In this document: one piece after another, positions 6,801-13,280 of the stretch
Position numbering within the stretch: position 1 is the first letter of the stretch
Layout of the letters: each line of letters starts with the position of its first letter
DNA from: an uncultured Selenomonadales bacterium
Lineage (GTDB): Bacteria > Bacillota > Negativicutes > Selenomonadales > Selenomonadaceae
Length of the DNA: 13,785 nt
Assembly: GCA_937877545.1 (NCBI GenBank)
Contig: CALFJE010000103.1
Location: 1 to 13,785 of the forward strand
Direction of reading: 5' to 3'
Notes under the pieces: model-generated
Told to the model about the DNA's origin: nothing
Seen by the model: only the letters and a program-made list of their open reading frames with translations
Databases searched by the model: none
Translations under genes and position numbers: made by a program

Positions 6801-6950
6801 AAATTTAATGTAGTTGCCGCGAGTTGTGCGTTGTTATCGCGCCTTTATCCGCGAAAAGGAATTGAGCCGTGCCCTGCTGATGCCCAAAACTTGCGTGCCG
6901 ACCAATAAAAAATCGCGGCGTGGCGTTGGCGTCAAGTCTATCGCTGTTGG

Positions 6951-7213
6951 GTGGAGCCGAGCTTGCGGAACAAGGCGATAATTCACACGCCAATGACCTT
7001 TGAGCTGAATTTGGGTTGCTCTGCGGGCTGTCCGTTTTGCGGAGTCGCCGCGCAGAAATTGCAACGCGTTCGCCGTTTCGATTCTATGTCATCTTGCCGC
7101 ACGCCAACACGAAGGCAGTCGCGCAAGCCCTCGCGAAATCCCTGCTCAACAAGGCGGACAGCAGCGACCAAATTATCCCCGACGGCATGGAGGTACATAA
7201 CTATCACAAATGA
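6951..7213 (+). pseudogene. Fragment with a radical-SAM CX3CX2C motif plus an out-of-frame tail
   Basis: In the frame starting near 6951 the sequence reads NKAIIHTPMTFELNLGC followed by SAGCPFCGVAAQKLQRV. The spacing C-x3-C-x2-C (about nt 7017-7040) is the [4Fe-4S] ligand pattern of radical-SAM enzymes. Coding character then stops near 7065. A second frame takes over (RFYVILPHANTKAVAQALAK... to IPDGMEVHNYHK, stop at 7211-7213) that I do not recognise. Upstream, 6801-6950 has stops in every frame. Only a few dozen residues remain of an enzyme of several hundred, so this is a remnant. With the fragment at 6373-6800 it suggests a lost radical-SAM peptide-modification cluster. Confidence 0.45.
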
Positions 7214-7216
7214 AAC

Positions 7217-7303
7217 TTATGCCATGATGTGTCCGAGCGTGAACACGAACGCAGTTGTAACGGCTAATGTTGCGACGACCGTCGTCCAGATTTGACGGCT
7301 CAA
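7217..7303 (-). CDS. Possible 28-aa single-helix membrane peptide coupled to folE2
   Basis: A TTG at 7303-7301 overlaps the folE2 stop (TTGA), and the frame runs to TAA at 7219-7217. It gives (M)SRQIWTTVVATLAVTTAFV...LGHIMA, a hydrophobic segment of about 20 residues after a short polar start. Support is only the coupled overlap and the clean membrane-helix profile. There is no clear SD of its own. A competing frame from an ATG at 7316 is less protein-like. I do not recognise a family. Confidence 0.3.
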   Translation of the reverse strand: MSRQIWTTVVATLAVTTAFVFTLGHIMA

Positions 7304-8079
7304 AGAATTTCTTCATGGGCGGCAAAGGCGTTGTGGTTGTGAATCGATTCAAAGTTCTCGCATTCGACTGCGAACGCCGCCAAGCCCTCGACGCGCCGCA
7401 ATGCCGTCACCACGTCGCGCAAAATATCTTCCACGAACTTAGGATTTTGATAGGCGGCTTCCGTTACAAATTTCTCGTCCTCGCGCTTGAGCAACGGGAA
7501 AATTTCCGCCGAGCCTTGCGCCTCTATCAGCCGAACGAATTTATCTATCGACACGCCGCCCAAGTCTTTGAACGTCAGCTTGACGCGGCAAAGCGAACGT
7601 TGATTGTGCGCTCCGAAGTCCGAAATTTCCTTACTGCACGGGCACAGCGACGTAAACGGCACGCTCAAGCCCAAGGTGAACGTCATGCGCCCGCCGCGCT
7701 CCAGTTCGCCGAGGAATTCGCAATCAACGGCGGAAAGCGATACCTTTGACGATACGGGCGATAATTTTTCCGTGAAATACTTAAACGCTATCGAGATGGC
7801 GGCGAAGTCGGTTGAGAGCTTGTCGAGGGCGTCGAGCAGAATTTTTTCCACGTCGGGAATTGCCACGGGTTGAGTTGTCCAATCGGTCAGCAACTCCACG
7901 AGGCGGCTCATGTGCGTTCCGCGCAGATTGTCCGCCAGCGCGACCGTGAATCGAATCTGCGCGGCGACCGGTTGAACTTTGCCGCCGTCCGAAATTAAAA
8001 ACGGCAGGTGTACTTTCGTGACGCCTGTCCTTTTTATTTTAATCCCGCGCAAGTCGGGCTGATTTTGTACGTCTGTCAT
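7300..8079 (-). CDS. folE2: GTP cyclohydrolase IB (FolE2)
   Basis: 259 residues from the ATG at 8079, preceded by GGAGAC on the minus strand; a longer frame to 8187 lacks an SD and family-like sequence. FolE2 converts GTP to 7,8-dihydroneopterin triphosphate, the first step toward folate and, in some bacteria, queuosine. It can replace zinc-dependent FolE. Diagnostic sequence: DNLRGTHMSRLVELL (residues 50-64), LCPCSKEISDFGAHNQRS (145-162) with the catalytic/metal-binding cysteine (C146 or C148) and H158, and FESIHNHNAFA (243-253) near the C-terminus. It is of normal length and uninterrupted. No other folate or queuosine gene is adjacent. It is divergent from ugd across a 95-nt gap in which I see no strong promoter boxes. 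Confidence 0.95.
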   Translation of the reverse strand: MTDVQNQPDLRGIKIKRTGVTKVHLPFLISDGGKVQPVAAQIRFTVALADNLRGTHMSRLVELLTDWTTQPVAIPDVEKILLDALDKLSTDFAAISIAFKYFTEKLSPVSSKVSLSAVDCEFLGELERGGRMTFTLGLSVPFTSLCPCSKEISDFGAHNQRSLCRVKLTFKDLGGVSIDKFVRLIEAQGSAEIFPLLKREDEKFVTEAAYQNPKFVEDILRDVVTALRRVEGLAAFAVECENFESIHNHNAFAAHEEIL

Positions 8080-8174
8080 TTTGAGTCTCCGAATCCTGTA
8101 GAATTTTTTGCAAGGGTAATGTAAAATGCGGCTAAAGTCAAGGGTTAGGCTTGACGCATCTGGGAGGAGATATT

Positions 8175-9413
8175 TTGAACAAAACAATAGCGGTAGCGGG
8201 TTTGGGCTACGTGGGACTGTCGATGGCGACGTTGTTGGCGCAAAAAAATCGGGTGCTTGCAGTCGACGTGTCAGCCGAACGGGTGGAGGCAGTCAACGCT
8301 CGGCGTTCGCCCATTCGCGACGATTACATTGAAAAATTTTTCGCCGAACGCGACCTGAACCTCACGGCTACGCTTGACGCTCGTGCGGCTTATGCGGCGG
8401 CGGACTTCGTGATAATCGCCGTGCCGACCAACTACGACCCGAAGCGGAATTTCTTCGATACCTCCGCCGTCGACGCGGTTATCGAGACGGTTTTGAACAG
8501 CGGCTCGCGGGCACACATGGTTATCAAGAGCACAATCCCCGTCGGTTTCGTGAAAGCCGCTCGCAAAAGATACGTCACGGATAAAATTTTGTTCAGCCCC
8601 GAATTTTTGCGCGAATCCAAAGCTCTCTACGATAATCTGTACCCGTCGCGGATAATCGTCGGCACCGAACTTGAAGACTCCGCGCAGGTTTCGACAGCCG
8701 AGGAGTTTGCGGCGTTGTTGACGGAGGGCGCGGTCAAAAAAAATATCCTCACGCTTATCATGGGGACGACCGAGGCGGAGGCGGTTAAGCTGTTCGCCAA
8801 CACGTATCTTGCCTTGCGCGTGGCGTACTTCAACGAGCTGGACACCTACGCCGAGAGCAAGGGGCTTAGCACGCAGGATATAATCAAGGGCGTTTGCCTC
8901 GACCCGCGAATCGGCGACCAGTATAATAATCCGTCGTTCGGCTACGGGGGCTATTGCCTGCCCAAGGATACGAAGCAACTGCTGGCGAATTATCGGGACG
9001 TGCCGGAGAATTTAATCGAGGCGATAGTCGAGAGCAACCGAACGCGAAAAGATTTTATCGCGGAGCGAGTGCTGGAGCTGTCGGGCGCGTACACGGGCAG
9101 TGAGAATTTTTCAGCCGCCCGCGAGCACGAGGTTATCGTCGGAGTGTGGCGGTTGGCAATGAAGAGCGGCAGCGACAATTTCCGTCAATCGTCGATACAG
9201 GGGATAATGAAGCGAATCAAGGCGAAGGGTGCGACTGTGATTGTCTACGAGCCGGCATTGCCTGACGGTTCGACATTCTTTGGGAGTCGCGTTGTCAATG
9301 ACGTTGCGGAGTTTAAGCGTTTGAGCCGTTGCATAATCGCCAATCGCTACGAAAGTGCGCTCGACGACGTGAGGGATAAAGTTTACACCCGCGATTTATT
9401 TAAGCGCGACTAG
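8175..9413 (+). CDS. ugd: UDP-glucose 6-dehydrogenase
   Basis: 412 residues from the TTG at 8175, chosen because GGGAGGAGA (8162-8170) is placed correctly for it; the upstream TTG at 8151 lies before that SD. The enzyme oxidises UDP-glucose to UDP-glucuronate with two NAD+, a precursor of capsule and other acidic surface glycans. Visible marks: Rossmann motif AGLGYVG (residues 8-14), SPEFLRESKALYDNLYPSRI in the middle, LFANTYLALRVAYFNELD, and catalytic cysteine C261 in FGYGGYCLPKDTKQL. It is slightly longer than the short bacterial forms (about 390-402 aa), with no domain missing. It seems monocistronic: folE2 is divergent on the left, and on the right is a repeat-rich gap facing hisG. No glycosyltransferase genes are nearby to show which polysaccharide it serves. 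Confidence 0.95.
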   Translation: MNKTIAVAGLGYVGLSMATLLAQKNRVLAVDVSAERVEAVNARRSPIRDDYIEKFFAERDLNLTATLDARAAYAAADFVIIAVPTNYDPKRNFFDTSAVDAVIETVLNSGSRAHMVIKSTIPVGFVKAARKRYVTDKILFSPEFLRESKALYDNLYPSRIIVGTELEDSAQVSTAEEFAALLTEGAVKKNILTLIMGTTEAEAVKLFANTYLALRVAYFNELDTYAESKGLSTQDIIKGVCLDPRIGDQYNNPSFGYGGYCLPKDTKQLLANYRDVPENLIEAIVESNRTRKDFIAERVLELSGAYTGSENFSAAREHEVIVGVWRLAMKSGSDNFRQSSIQGIMKRIKAKGATVIVYEPALPDGSTFFGSRVVNDVAEFKRLSRCIIANRYESALDDVRDKVYTRDLFKRD

Positions 9414-9418
9414 CAATG

Positions 9419-9450
9419 TAAAAAGGAGCCGCCAAGGATGGCGGCTCCTT
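9419..9450 (-). terminator. Hairpin terminator for minus-strand transcription
   Basis: Perfect 11-bp stem AAGGAGCCGCC (9423-9433) / GGCGGCTCCTT (9440-9450), 6-nt loop. Read on the minus strand it is followed by TTTTTACATT. On the plus strand no T-run follows, so for ugd it would be a hairpin only. A sister hairpin lies at 11218-11241. Confidence 0.6.
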
Positions 9451-9490
9451 CGCCGGCGCATTTGCGTGACGCAAATACCGCCGGCGTCAC
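9451..9490. repeat. Nested inverted repeats (GCCGGC and ATTTGCGT arms)
   Basis: CGCCGGCG (9451-9458) and its partner around 9479-9486 flank the inner inverted repeat ATTTGCGT-G-ACGCAAAT. GTGACG (9466-9471) and CGTCAC (9485-9490) form a further pair. CGCCGGCGCATTTGC (9451-9465) recurs at 11244-11258, so the block belongs to a dispersed intergenic element. Confidence 0.65.
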
Positions 9491-9555
9491 CACTTGAAAA
9501 TTATCGTAAAGCGCGGGTAGTGAATGCTACGCCCCTGCGAGGCGGGCTTTCTTTG

Positions 9556-9585
9556 CTACTTTCTTTGCCCGCACAAAGAAAGTAG
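9556..9585. repeat. Perfect 12-bp inverted repeat
   Basis: CTACTTTCTTTG (9556-9567) and CAAAGAAAGTAG (9574-9585) around a 6-nt loop. Its right arm runs into the 52-bp repeat. It lies in the 115-bp stretch (9466-9580) that is present here but absent from the sister copy at 11259. Confidence 0.75.
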
Positions 9586-9632
9586 TTAATCAAACGATTC
9601 TTTGAAACCTTTTTTGCGAGGAAGAAAGGTTA
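9581..9632. repeat. 52-bp dispersed intergenic repeat, copy 1
   Basis: Identical to 11259-11310. It contains AACCTTT...AAAGGTT, an imperfect hairpin. Read on the minus strand it begins 1 nt after a stop codon (TAG, 9636-9634) of a hisG-tail-like frame. It looks like a 3'-end/terminator module. Confidence 0.9.
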
Positions 9633-9633
9633 A

Positions 9634-9687
9634 CTATTGGCAAAGGGGGGACAGCTCCGTCACCAGGCGATTGATTCTGTCGAGCAA
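9634..9687 (-). pseudogene. Fossil of a hisG-like 3' end
   Basis: The minus-strand frame reads LLDRINRLVTELSPLCQ then TAG. The real hisG 64 bp upstream ends KFDRINRLVIELSRLLRG. Over 35 aligned bases (9651-9685 against 9771-9805) 28 match, and many differences are at third codon positions. This looks like a diverged homologous gene end rather than a fresh duplication. It may be the scar of a replaced hisG copy. Confidence 0.5.
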
Positions 9688-9712
9688 CGTGACGTTGCAT
9701 CCTATGGTCGCG
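9684..9712. repeat. 29-bp palindrome-containing element, copy 1
   Basis: Starts GCAACGTGACGTTGC, a perfect 7-bp inverted repeat around one base, followed by ATCCTATGGTCGCG. It matches 13654-13682 at 28 of 29 positions. On the minus strand it directly precedes the hisG-tail fossil. Confidence 0.85.
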
Positions 9713-9750
9713 TTGAATCATTACGACTTTGGAAAGGTTCTTTCCGCGTC

Positions 9751-10398
9751 TTAGCCGCGCAATAACCTTGACAGTTCGATTACAAGGCGATTGATCCTGT
9801 CGAACTTGAGCTTGTAGCTGACGCGATTGGCAATGAGCCGCGCCGTGGCGTCCATAATCGTGACAAGCTCCTCCAGATTGTTTTCGCGAAGCGTGGTGCC
9901 CGTCTCGACAAGGTCAACGATACTCTCCGACATGCCGATTATCGGCGAAAGTTCAATGGAGCCGTTGAGTTTAATATATTCCATTTGCATACCCTGCGCG
10001 GCAAAGAAACTTTCGGCAATGCGCGGAAATTTGGTGGCAACGCGAGTGTGCGCATAATCCTCAAGGCGCGGACGTTTCTTATCCTTCGGGACAGCCATCA
10101 TCAAATGACACTTGCCGAAGCCCAAATCCAACAGCTCGTAAACGTCCTTGCCCGATTCGAGGATAACGTCCTTGCCGATAATGCCCAGGTCAGCCGCGCC
10201 GTATTCAACATAGGTCGGCACGTCGGCGGTCTTGGTTATGATAAATTTAAGCCGCGCCGCCTCGTTGGTTATGACGAGCTTACGCGATTTTTCATGAAGC
10301 CCCTCAGCCGTCCAACCGACTTTGCCTAGCAACTCCGTCGACAAACCGAAAAGTTTTCCCTTAGGCAACGCTATCGTTATAAAGTCTTTGTCTTCCAA
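9751..10398 (-). CDS. hisG: ATP phosphoribosyltransferase catalytic subunit, short form (HisG)
   Basis: 215 residues from a TTG at 10398, placed 7 nt after the SD GGAGG; the ATG at 10403 is out of frame. HisG joins ATP and PRPP to give N1-(5-phosphoribosyl)-ATP, the first and regulated step of histidine synthesis. The protein starts ITIALPKGKLF (from residue 7) and carries ADLGIIGKDVILE, VPTYVEYGAADLG and the PRPP-binding stretch around SIVDLVETGTTLRENNL. At about 215 aa it is the short form without the C-terminal regulatory domain, so it needs HisZ. Neither hisZ nor other his genes are in the window, and the gene appears to stand alone with its own promoter. A small hairpin (GGAAAG gtt CTTTCC, 9731-9745) lies just past the stop. 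A diverged copy of its 3' end lies about 64 bp further on. Confidence 0.95.
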   Translation of the reverse strand: MEDKDFITIALPKGKLFGLSTELLGKVGWTAEGLHEKSRKLVITNEAARLKFIITKTADVPTYVEYGAADLGIIGKDVILESGKDVYELLDLGFGKCHLMMAVPKDKKRPRLEDYAHTRVATKFPRIAESFFAAQGMQMEYIKLNGSIELSPIIGMSESIVDLVETGTTLRENNLEELVTIMDATARLIANRVSYKLKFDRINRLVIELSRLLRG

Positions 10399-10421
10399 AT
10401 CATTACCTCCAATCCGCGCAG

Positions 10422-10450
10422 ATTTTATAATGGCAAAATCGCAATGTCAA
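10422..10450 (-). promoter_or_regulatory. Promoter of hisG
   Basis: Minus strand TTGACA (10450-10445), a 17-nt spacer and TAAAAT (10427-10422), a near-consensus housekeeping promoter. The short leader to the TTG start leaves no room for a his attenuator or T-box. Confidence 0.75.
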
Positions 10451-10462
10451 AGCAAATTTTTC

Positions 10463-10492
10463 TTGAATAATTCGGCGTGACTGTGGTATTAT
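10463..10492 (+). promoter_or_regulatory. Promoter of the GutA-type gene
   Basis: TTGAAT (10463-10468), an 18-nt spacer and TATTAT (10487-10492). It is divergent from the hisG promoter with 12 nt between the two -35 boxes. Confidence 0.65.
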
Positions 10493-10514
10493 TCGCGCAG
10501 GGAGGTTGATTTAA

Positions 10515-10874
10515 ATGGTAAAATACGAAGTAAAAATGACGAACATCGGCAAGGACGCGCCGACGTATTTGTCGAGCAACAGCAGCTTTATCCTGATTGA
10601 CGAGAAAATTCGCCCCGCATTGCAAGATATGGTCGTGGAGCACACGGTCGGCGAATTGGTCGAGGATATTGTGGTCGGCGATTTGCTCAAGGTCGGCAAG
10701 AGCGAATTCGAGGTCACCTTCGTGGGCGACGCCGCCAACAAGAATCTGCGTGCCGAGGGTCACTGCACGATAGTGGTCAACGGCGAGGCTACCATGCCCG
10801 GACAAATCGCCGTCAAAGGACCGCGTCCGCCGCGTCTGCGCTTCGGCAATGAGGTCAAATTCTACACCGAGTGA
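10515..10874 (+). CDS. GutA-type PTS IIA domain protein (glucitol/sorbitol-like), stand-alone
   Basis: 119 residues; ATG at 10515 with SD GGGAGG about 9 nt upstream. The sequence resembles the glucitol/sorbitol-specific IIA family: MVKYEVKMTNIGKDA at the start, a central MVVEHTVGELVEDIVVGDLL, then FEVTFVGDAANKNLRAEGHC and PGQIAVKGPRPPRL. H43 in VEHTVGEL (nt 10641-10643) sits where the family's phosphorylated histidine is found. A IIA protein passes phosphate from HPr to its IIB partner, but no IIB, IIC or sorbitol dehydrogenase is in the window. It may therefore serve a permease encoded elsewhere or act as a free regulatory IIA. rpmB follows after 79 nt with its own promoter. Family call is fairly sure; substrate is open. 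Confidence 0.8.
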   Translation: MVKYEVKMTNIGKDAPTYLSSNSSFILIDEKIRPALQDMVVEHTVGELVEDIVVGDLLKVGKSEFEVTFVGDAANKNLRAEGHCTIVVNGEATMPGQIAVKGPRPPRLRFGNEVKFYTE

Positions 10875-10890
10875 TTTTTCAAACCGCCTA

Positions 10891-10919
10891 TTGCGCCGCG
10901 AAATTTCTTGTGCTAAAAT
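10891..10919 (+). promoter_or_regulatory. Promoter of rpmB
   Basis: TTGCGC (10891-10896), a 17-nt spacer and TAAAAT (10914-10919). It lies between the upstream stop codon and the rpmB SD. Confidence 0.6.
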
Positions 10920-10953
10920 GTGCGCGTCTTTTTTCAGAGAAGAGGTGATTCAC

Positions 10954-11145
10954 ATGTCAGCCTACTGCGAAATTTGTCATAAGGGCGCGATGTCGGGCAT
11001 GAACGTAAGCCACTCGCACTTGAAGACCAAACGCAAATGGAAGCCGAATATTCAACGTGTGCGTGCCGTTGTCGACGGCGAAATAAAACGCGTCAACGTA
11101 TGCACCCGTTGCCTTCGCTCCGGCAAGATTCAGCGTGCAATTTAA
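10954..11145 (+). CDS. rpmB: 50S ribosomal protein L28
   Basis: 63 residues; the ATG at 10954 is preceded by AGAGGTGAT (10941-10949). An in-frame upstream extension to 10849 overlaps the previous gene and has no SD, so it was rejected. It starts MSAYCEICHKGAMSGMNVSH, then KTKRKWKPNIQRVRA, and ends with VCTRCLRSGKIQRA. The pairs C5/C8 and C50/C53 form the zinc-ribbon version of L28. Many bacteria also carry a cysteine-free paralogue used under zinc shortage. It is a structural protein of the large ribosomal subunit. It is transcribed alone and ends at a strong terminator facing comM. Confidence 0.97.
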   Translation: MSAYCEICHKGAMSGMNVSHSHLKTKRKWKPNIQRVRAVVDGEIKRVNVCTRCLRSGKIQRAI

Positions 11146-11160
11146 GTTTCAAACAAAATA

Positions 11161-11197
11161 AAAACTCCTCGACTGCAAATCGGTTGAGGAGTTTTTT
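11161..11197. terminator. rpmB terminator, bidirectional in form
   Basis: Stem CTCCTCGAC (11165-11173) / GTTGAGGAG (11183-11191), followed by six T on the plus strand. The preceding A-run gives a T-tail on the minus strand as well, so it could also stop readthrough from comM. Confidence 0.9.
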
Positions 11198-11212
11198 GCT
11201 GTCTTAATCGCG

Positions 11213-11241
11213 AAAAAGGAGCCGTCATGGAGGACGGCTCC
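11213..11241 (-). terminator. Hairpin terminator downstream of comM
   Basis: GGAGCCGTC (11218-11226) / GACGGCTCC (11233-11241), 6-nt loop. On the minus strand TTTTTCG follows. It is nearly the same hairpin as at 9423-9450, and in both places CGCCGGCGCATTTGC follows on the plus strand. Confidence 0.7.
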
Positions 11242-11258
11242 GCCGCCGGCGCATTTGC

Positions 11259-11310
11259 AGTAGTTAATCAAACGATTCTTTGAAACCTTTTTTGCGAGGA
11301 AGAAAGGTTA
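11259..11310. repeat. 52-bp dispersed intergenic repeat, copy 2
   Basis: Identical to 9581-9632. On the minus strand it begins 2 nt after the comM stop codon. Here it is joined directly to the CGCCGGCGCATTTGC block (11244-11258), without the 115 bp that separate the two parts at copy 1. Confidence 0.9.
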
Positions 11311-11312
11311 GC

Positions 11313-12845
11313 TCAGCCGTCAAGCTCAAAGTCACTGCGGAGCTTAATTGCCTCGGCAATGTGGCGCGGGGTAATCTGCTCCTTGCCGCCGTCCAAATCC
11401 GCAATGGTGCGCCCCACCTTGATAATCCTGTCGTAGGAGCGGGCGGAAAGTTTCTTCGTCTCGAACACGTCTTTAAGCAACTCCTCGGCGGCAGGCTCCA
11501 AAGTGCACAGCTTTTGAATCAGCGCGTGCGTCATCTGCGCGTTGCAGAAAAGATGATACTTCTTGAGGCGTTGCGTCTGAATGTTCCGCGCCGCAGAAAC
11601 CCGTTCGCGAATTGAACTCGATAACTCGTTCCGCCGCTTGGAGCTTAGGTCGTCGTACTTGACACGCGGCACACGGATTTGAATGTCGATTCGGTCAAGC
11701 AAAGGTCCGGATAAGCGGCGCATGTATCGCTTAATGTCCATTGTCGAACAGCGGCAAAAATGGTCGTTGTCGCCGCTCCAACCGCACGGGCACGGATTCA
11801 TTGCGCAAATCAGAATCATGCTCGACGGAAAAGTCAACGTTCCGCTCACACGGCTTATCGTGATTTGTCGCTCCTCCAACGGCTCGCGCAAGGCTTCCAG
11901 CGTAGATTTTTTAAATTCGGGCAATTCGTCGAGGAACAAAACGCCGTTGTGCGCCAAGGTGACTTGCCCCGGCGTGGGATTGGTACCGCCGCCGATTATC
12001 GCCGCCGTCGACGCGTCGTGGTTCGGATTTTGGAACGGACGCTTTGTCATAAGCCCGCCGCCTTGCGGTAACTTGCCCGCTATGCTGTAAATCTTCGTGA
12101 CTTCCAAAGCCTCTTCCCGCGTCATTTCGGGCAGGATTGAACTCATGCGCTTGGCGAGCATCGTTTTGCCCGAACCCGGCACGCCGACCATTAAGACGTT
12201 GTGACCGCCCGCCGCCGCTATCTCCAACGCCCGCTTTGCCATGAATTGTCCTTGCACGTCCGCGAAGTCGTCTACCAGCTCAACGAAACCTTCGGGTATG
12301 TCGACGGGCACGGGCTTTGCCGGCTCCAATTCTATCTCCCCGTCGAGGAAATCGACCAGCTCCATTAAGTTGCGCGGCGCGTAGACTTCTATCCCGTCGA
12401 CAAGCAACGCCTCGTTGATGTTTTCCTGCGCCACGATTATTTTTTTGAAGCCCTCCTCCCGTGCGGTTATCGCTATCGGCAGGACGCCCGCCACGCTGCG
12501 CAAAAGCCCCTCCAGCGACAGCTCCGCCACGAATAAAAATTCCTCGCACACCGACGGGCGCAATCGCCCCTGCGCGGCTAAAAGTCCTATCGCTATCGGC
12601 AAGTCCAACCCCGCGCTTTCCTTTTTGACCGACGCCGGCGCAAGGTTTATCGTAATTTTTTCGGCTCGCATCCTAAGCGACGAATTTTTTATTGCGGTGC
12701 GCACGCGCTCCTTGGATTCGCGGACGGCTGTCGACGGCAAGCCTACTATGTCGAAGGCGGGCATTCCGTTCGCGCTGTCGACCTCCACCGATATTATCAG
12801 CCCGTCCACGCCCTGCGTTGCCGCGCCAAATGTTCTCGCGTACAA
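11313..12845 (-). CDS. comM: YifB/ComM family Mg-chelatase-like AAA+ ATPase
   Basis: 510 residues, normal family length. The start is TTG at 12845, with SD GGAGG (12858-12854) 8 nt before it; that SD lies inside the end of the PIN gene. The N-terminal Lon-substrate-like domain opens MYARTFGAATQGVDGLIISV and contains PASVKKESAGLDLPIAIGLL. The AAA+ core has Walker A GVPGSGKT (residues 221-228), Walker B VLFLDE (302-307) and a cysteine-rich CAMNPCPCG (347-355) with FCRC shortly after. RLSGPLLDRIDIQIRVPR and a C-terminal Mg-chelatase-type domain follow. In naturally competent proteobacteria ComM is a branch-migration helicase that extends heteroduplexes during transformation; the role in Bacillota is less clear. 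Only 3 nt separate it from the PIN toxin gene, so it is probably part of that transcript. Confidence 0.95.
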   Translation of the reverse strand: MYARTFGAATQGVDGLIISVEVDSANGMPAFDIVGLPSTAVRESKERVRTAIKNSSLRMRAEKITINLAPASVKKESAGLDLPIAIGLLAAQGRLRPSVCEEFLFVAELSLEGLLRSVAGVLPIAITAREEGFKKIIVAQENINEALLVDGIEVYAPRNLMELVDFLDGEIELEPAKPVPVDIPEGFVELVDDFADVQGQFMAKRALEIAAAGGHNVLMVGVPGSGKTMLAKRMSSILPEMTREEALEVTKIYSIAGKLPQGGGLMTKRPFQNPNHDASTAAIIGGGTNPTPGQVTLAHNGVLFLDELPEFKKSTLEALREPLEERQITISRVSGTLTFPSSMILICAMNPCPCGWSGDNDHFCRCSTMDIKRYMRRLSGPLLDRIDIQIRVPRVKYDDLSSKRRNELSSSIRERVSAARNIQTQRLKKYHLFCNAQMTHALIQKLCTLEPAAEELLKDVFETKKLSARSYDRIIKVGRTIADLDGGKEQITPRHIAEAIKLRSDFELDG

Positions 12846-12848
12846 AAT

Positions 12849-13280
12849 TCAAACCTCCTGCCCTTTTGTCTCCAACATGTCACAAAAAGCTTTCGGCGTG
12901 ACACAAGGAATATTACTCGAAGCATAATCGTCAATATTTCGTGTGATGATATAATCGGCTTTGAATGACGCGGCGCACTCCATTTGAAGACAATCCTCAA
13001 AGTCTCGAAAATCTTGATTTGGCAAAGCCCGTTGCAGTTTATCTTTGTCGATGTTTTCCACGTGAAAAATATCGCACAAGCAATATAAAATTCGCCTGCG
13101 CTCTTCAATGGAGATATTTTTTCGGAGGATATAAAACATGTCGGGGACAGATTGTGCCGCCATTGCGCCGTTAAGAATTTCCTCCTGACAGAGTTTGATA
13201 ATTTTTTGAGCCGATTGCGTGAAAGGTTCGCGAAGTAAAATGTAATCCAGCAAGACATTTGTGTCAACCAAGATTCGCAT
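12849..13280 (-). CDS. PIN-domain toxin of a type II toxin-antitoxin pair
   Basis: 143 residues from the ATG at 13280 (GAGAGG upstream); the longer frame to 13367 overlaps the antitoxin gene and lacks family sequence. It starts MRILVDTNVLLDYILLREPF, the typical first strand of PIN nucleases. Acidic residues fit the metal site: D6, D93/E95/D96 in FRDFEDCLQ, and D117/D118 in TRNIDDY. PIN toxins (VapC-like, this one probably of the PIN_3 branch) cut RNA, often tRNA or rRNA, when released from their antitoxin. Its start overlaps the end of the upstream antitoxin gene by 17 nt, the normal order of antitoxin first. The gene also carries the SD for comM. The RNA target cannot be told from sequence. 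Confidence 0.85.
   Translation of the reverse strand: MRILVDTNVLLDYILLREPFTQSAQKIIKLCQEEILNGAMAAQSVPDMFYILRKNISIEERRRILYCLCDIFHVENIDKDKLQRALPNQDFRDFEDCLQMECAASFKADYIITRNIDDYASSNIPCVTPKAFCDMLETKGQEV

Noticed and set aside
8080..8174. Promoters for folE2 and ugd in the divergent gap
   Set aside because: A CTTGAC and several AT-rich words are present, but no pair has acceptable spacing, so none is annotated.
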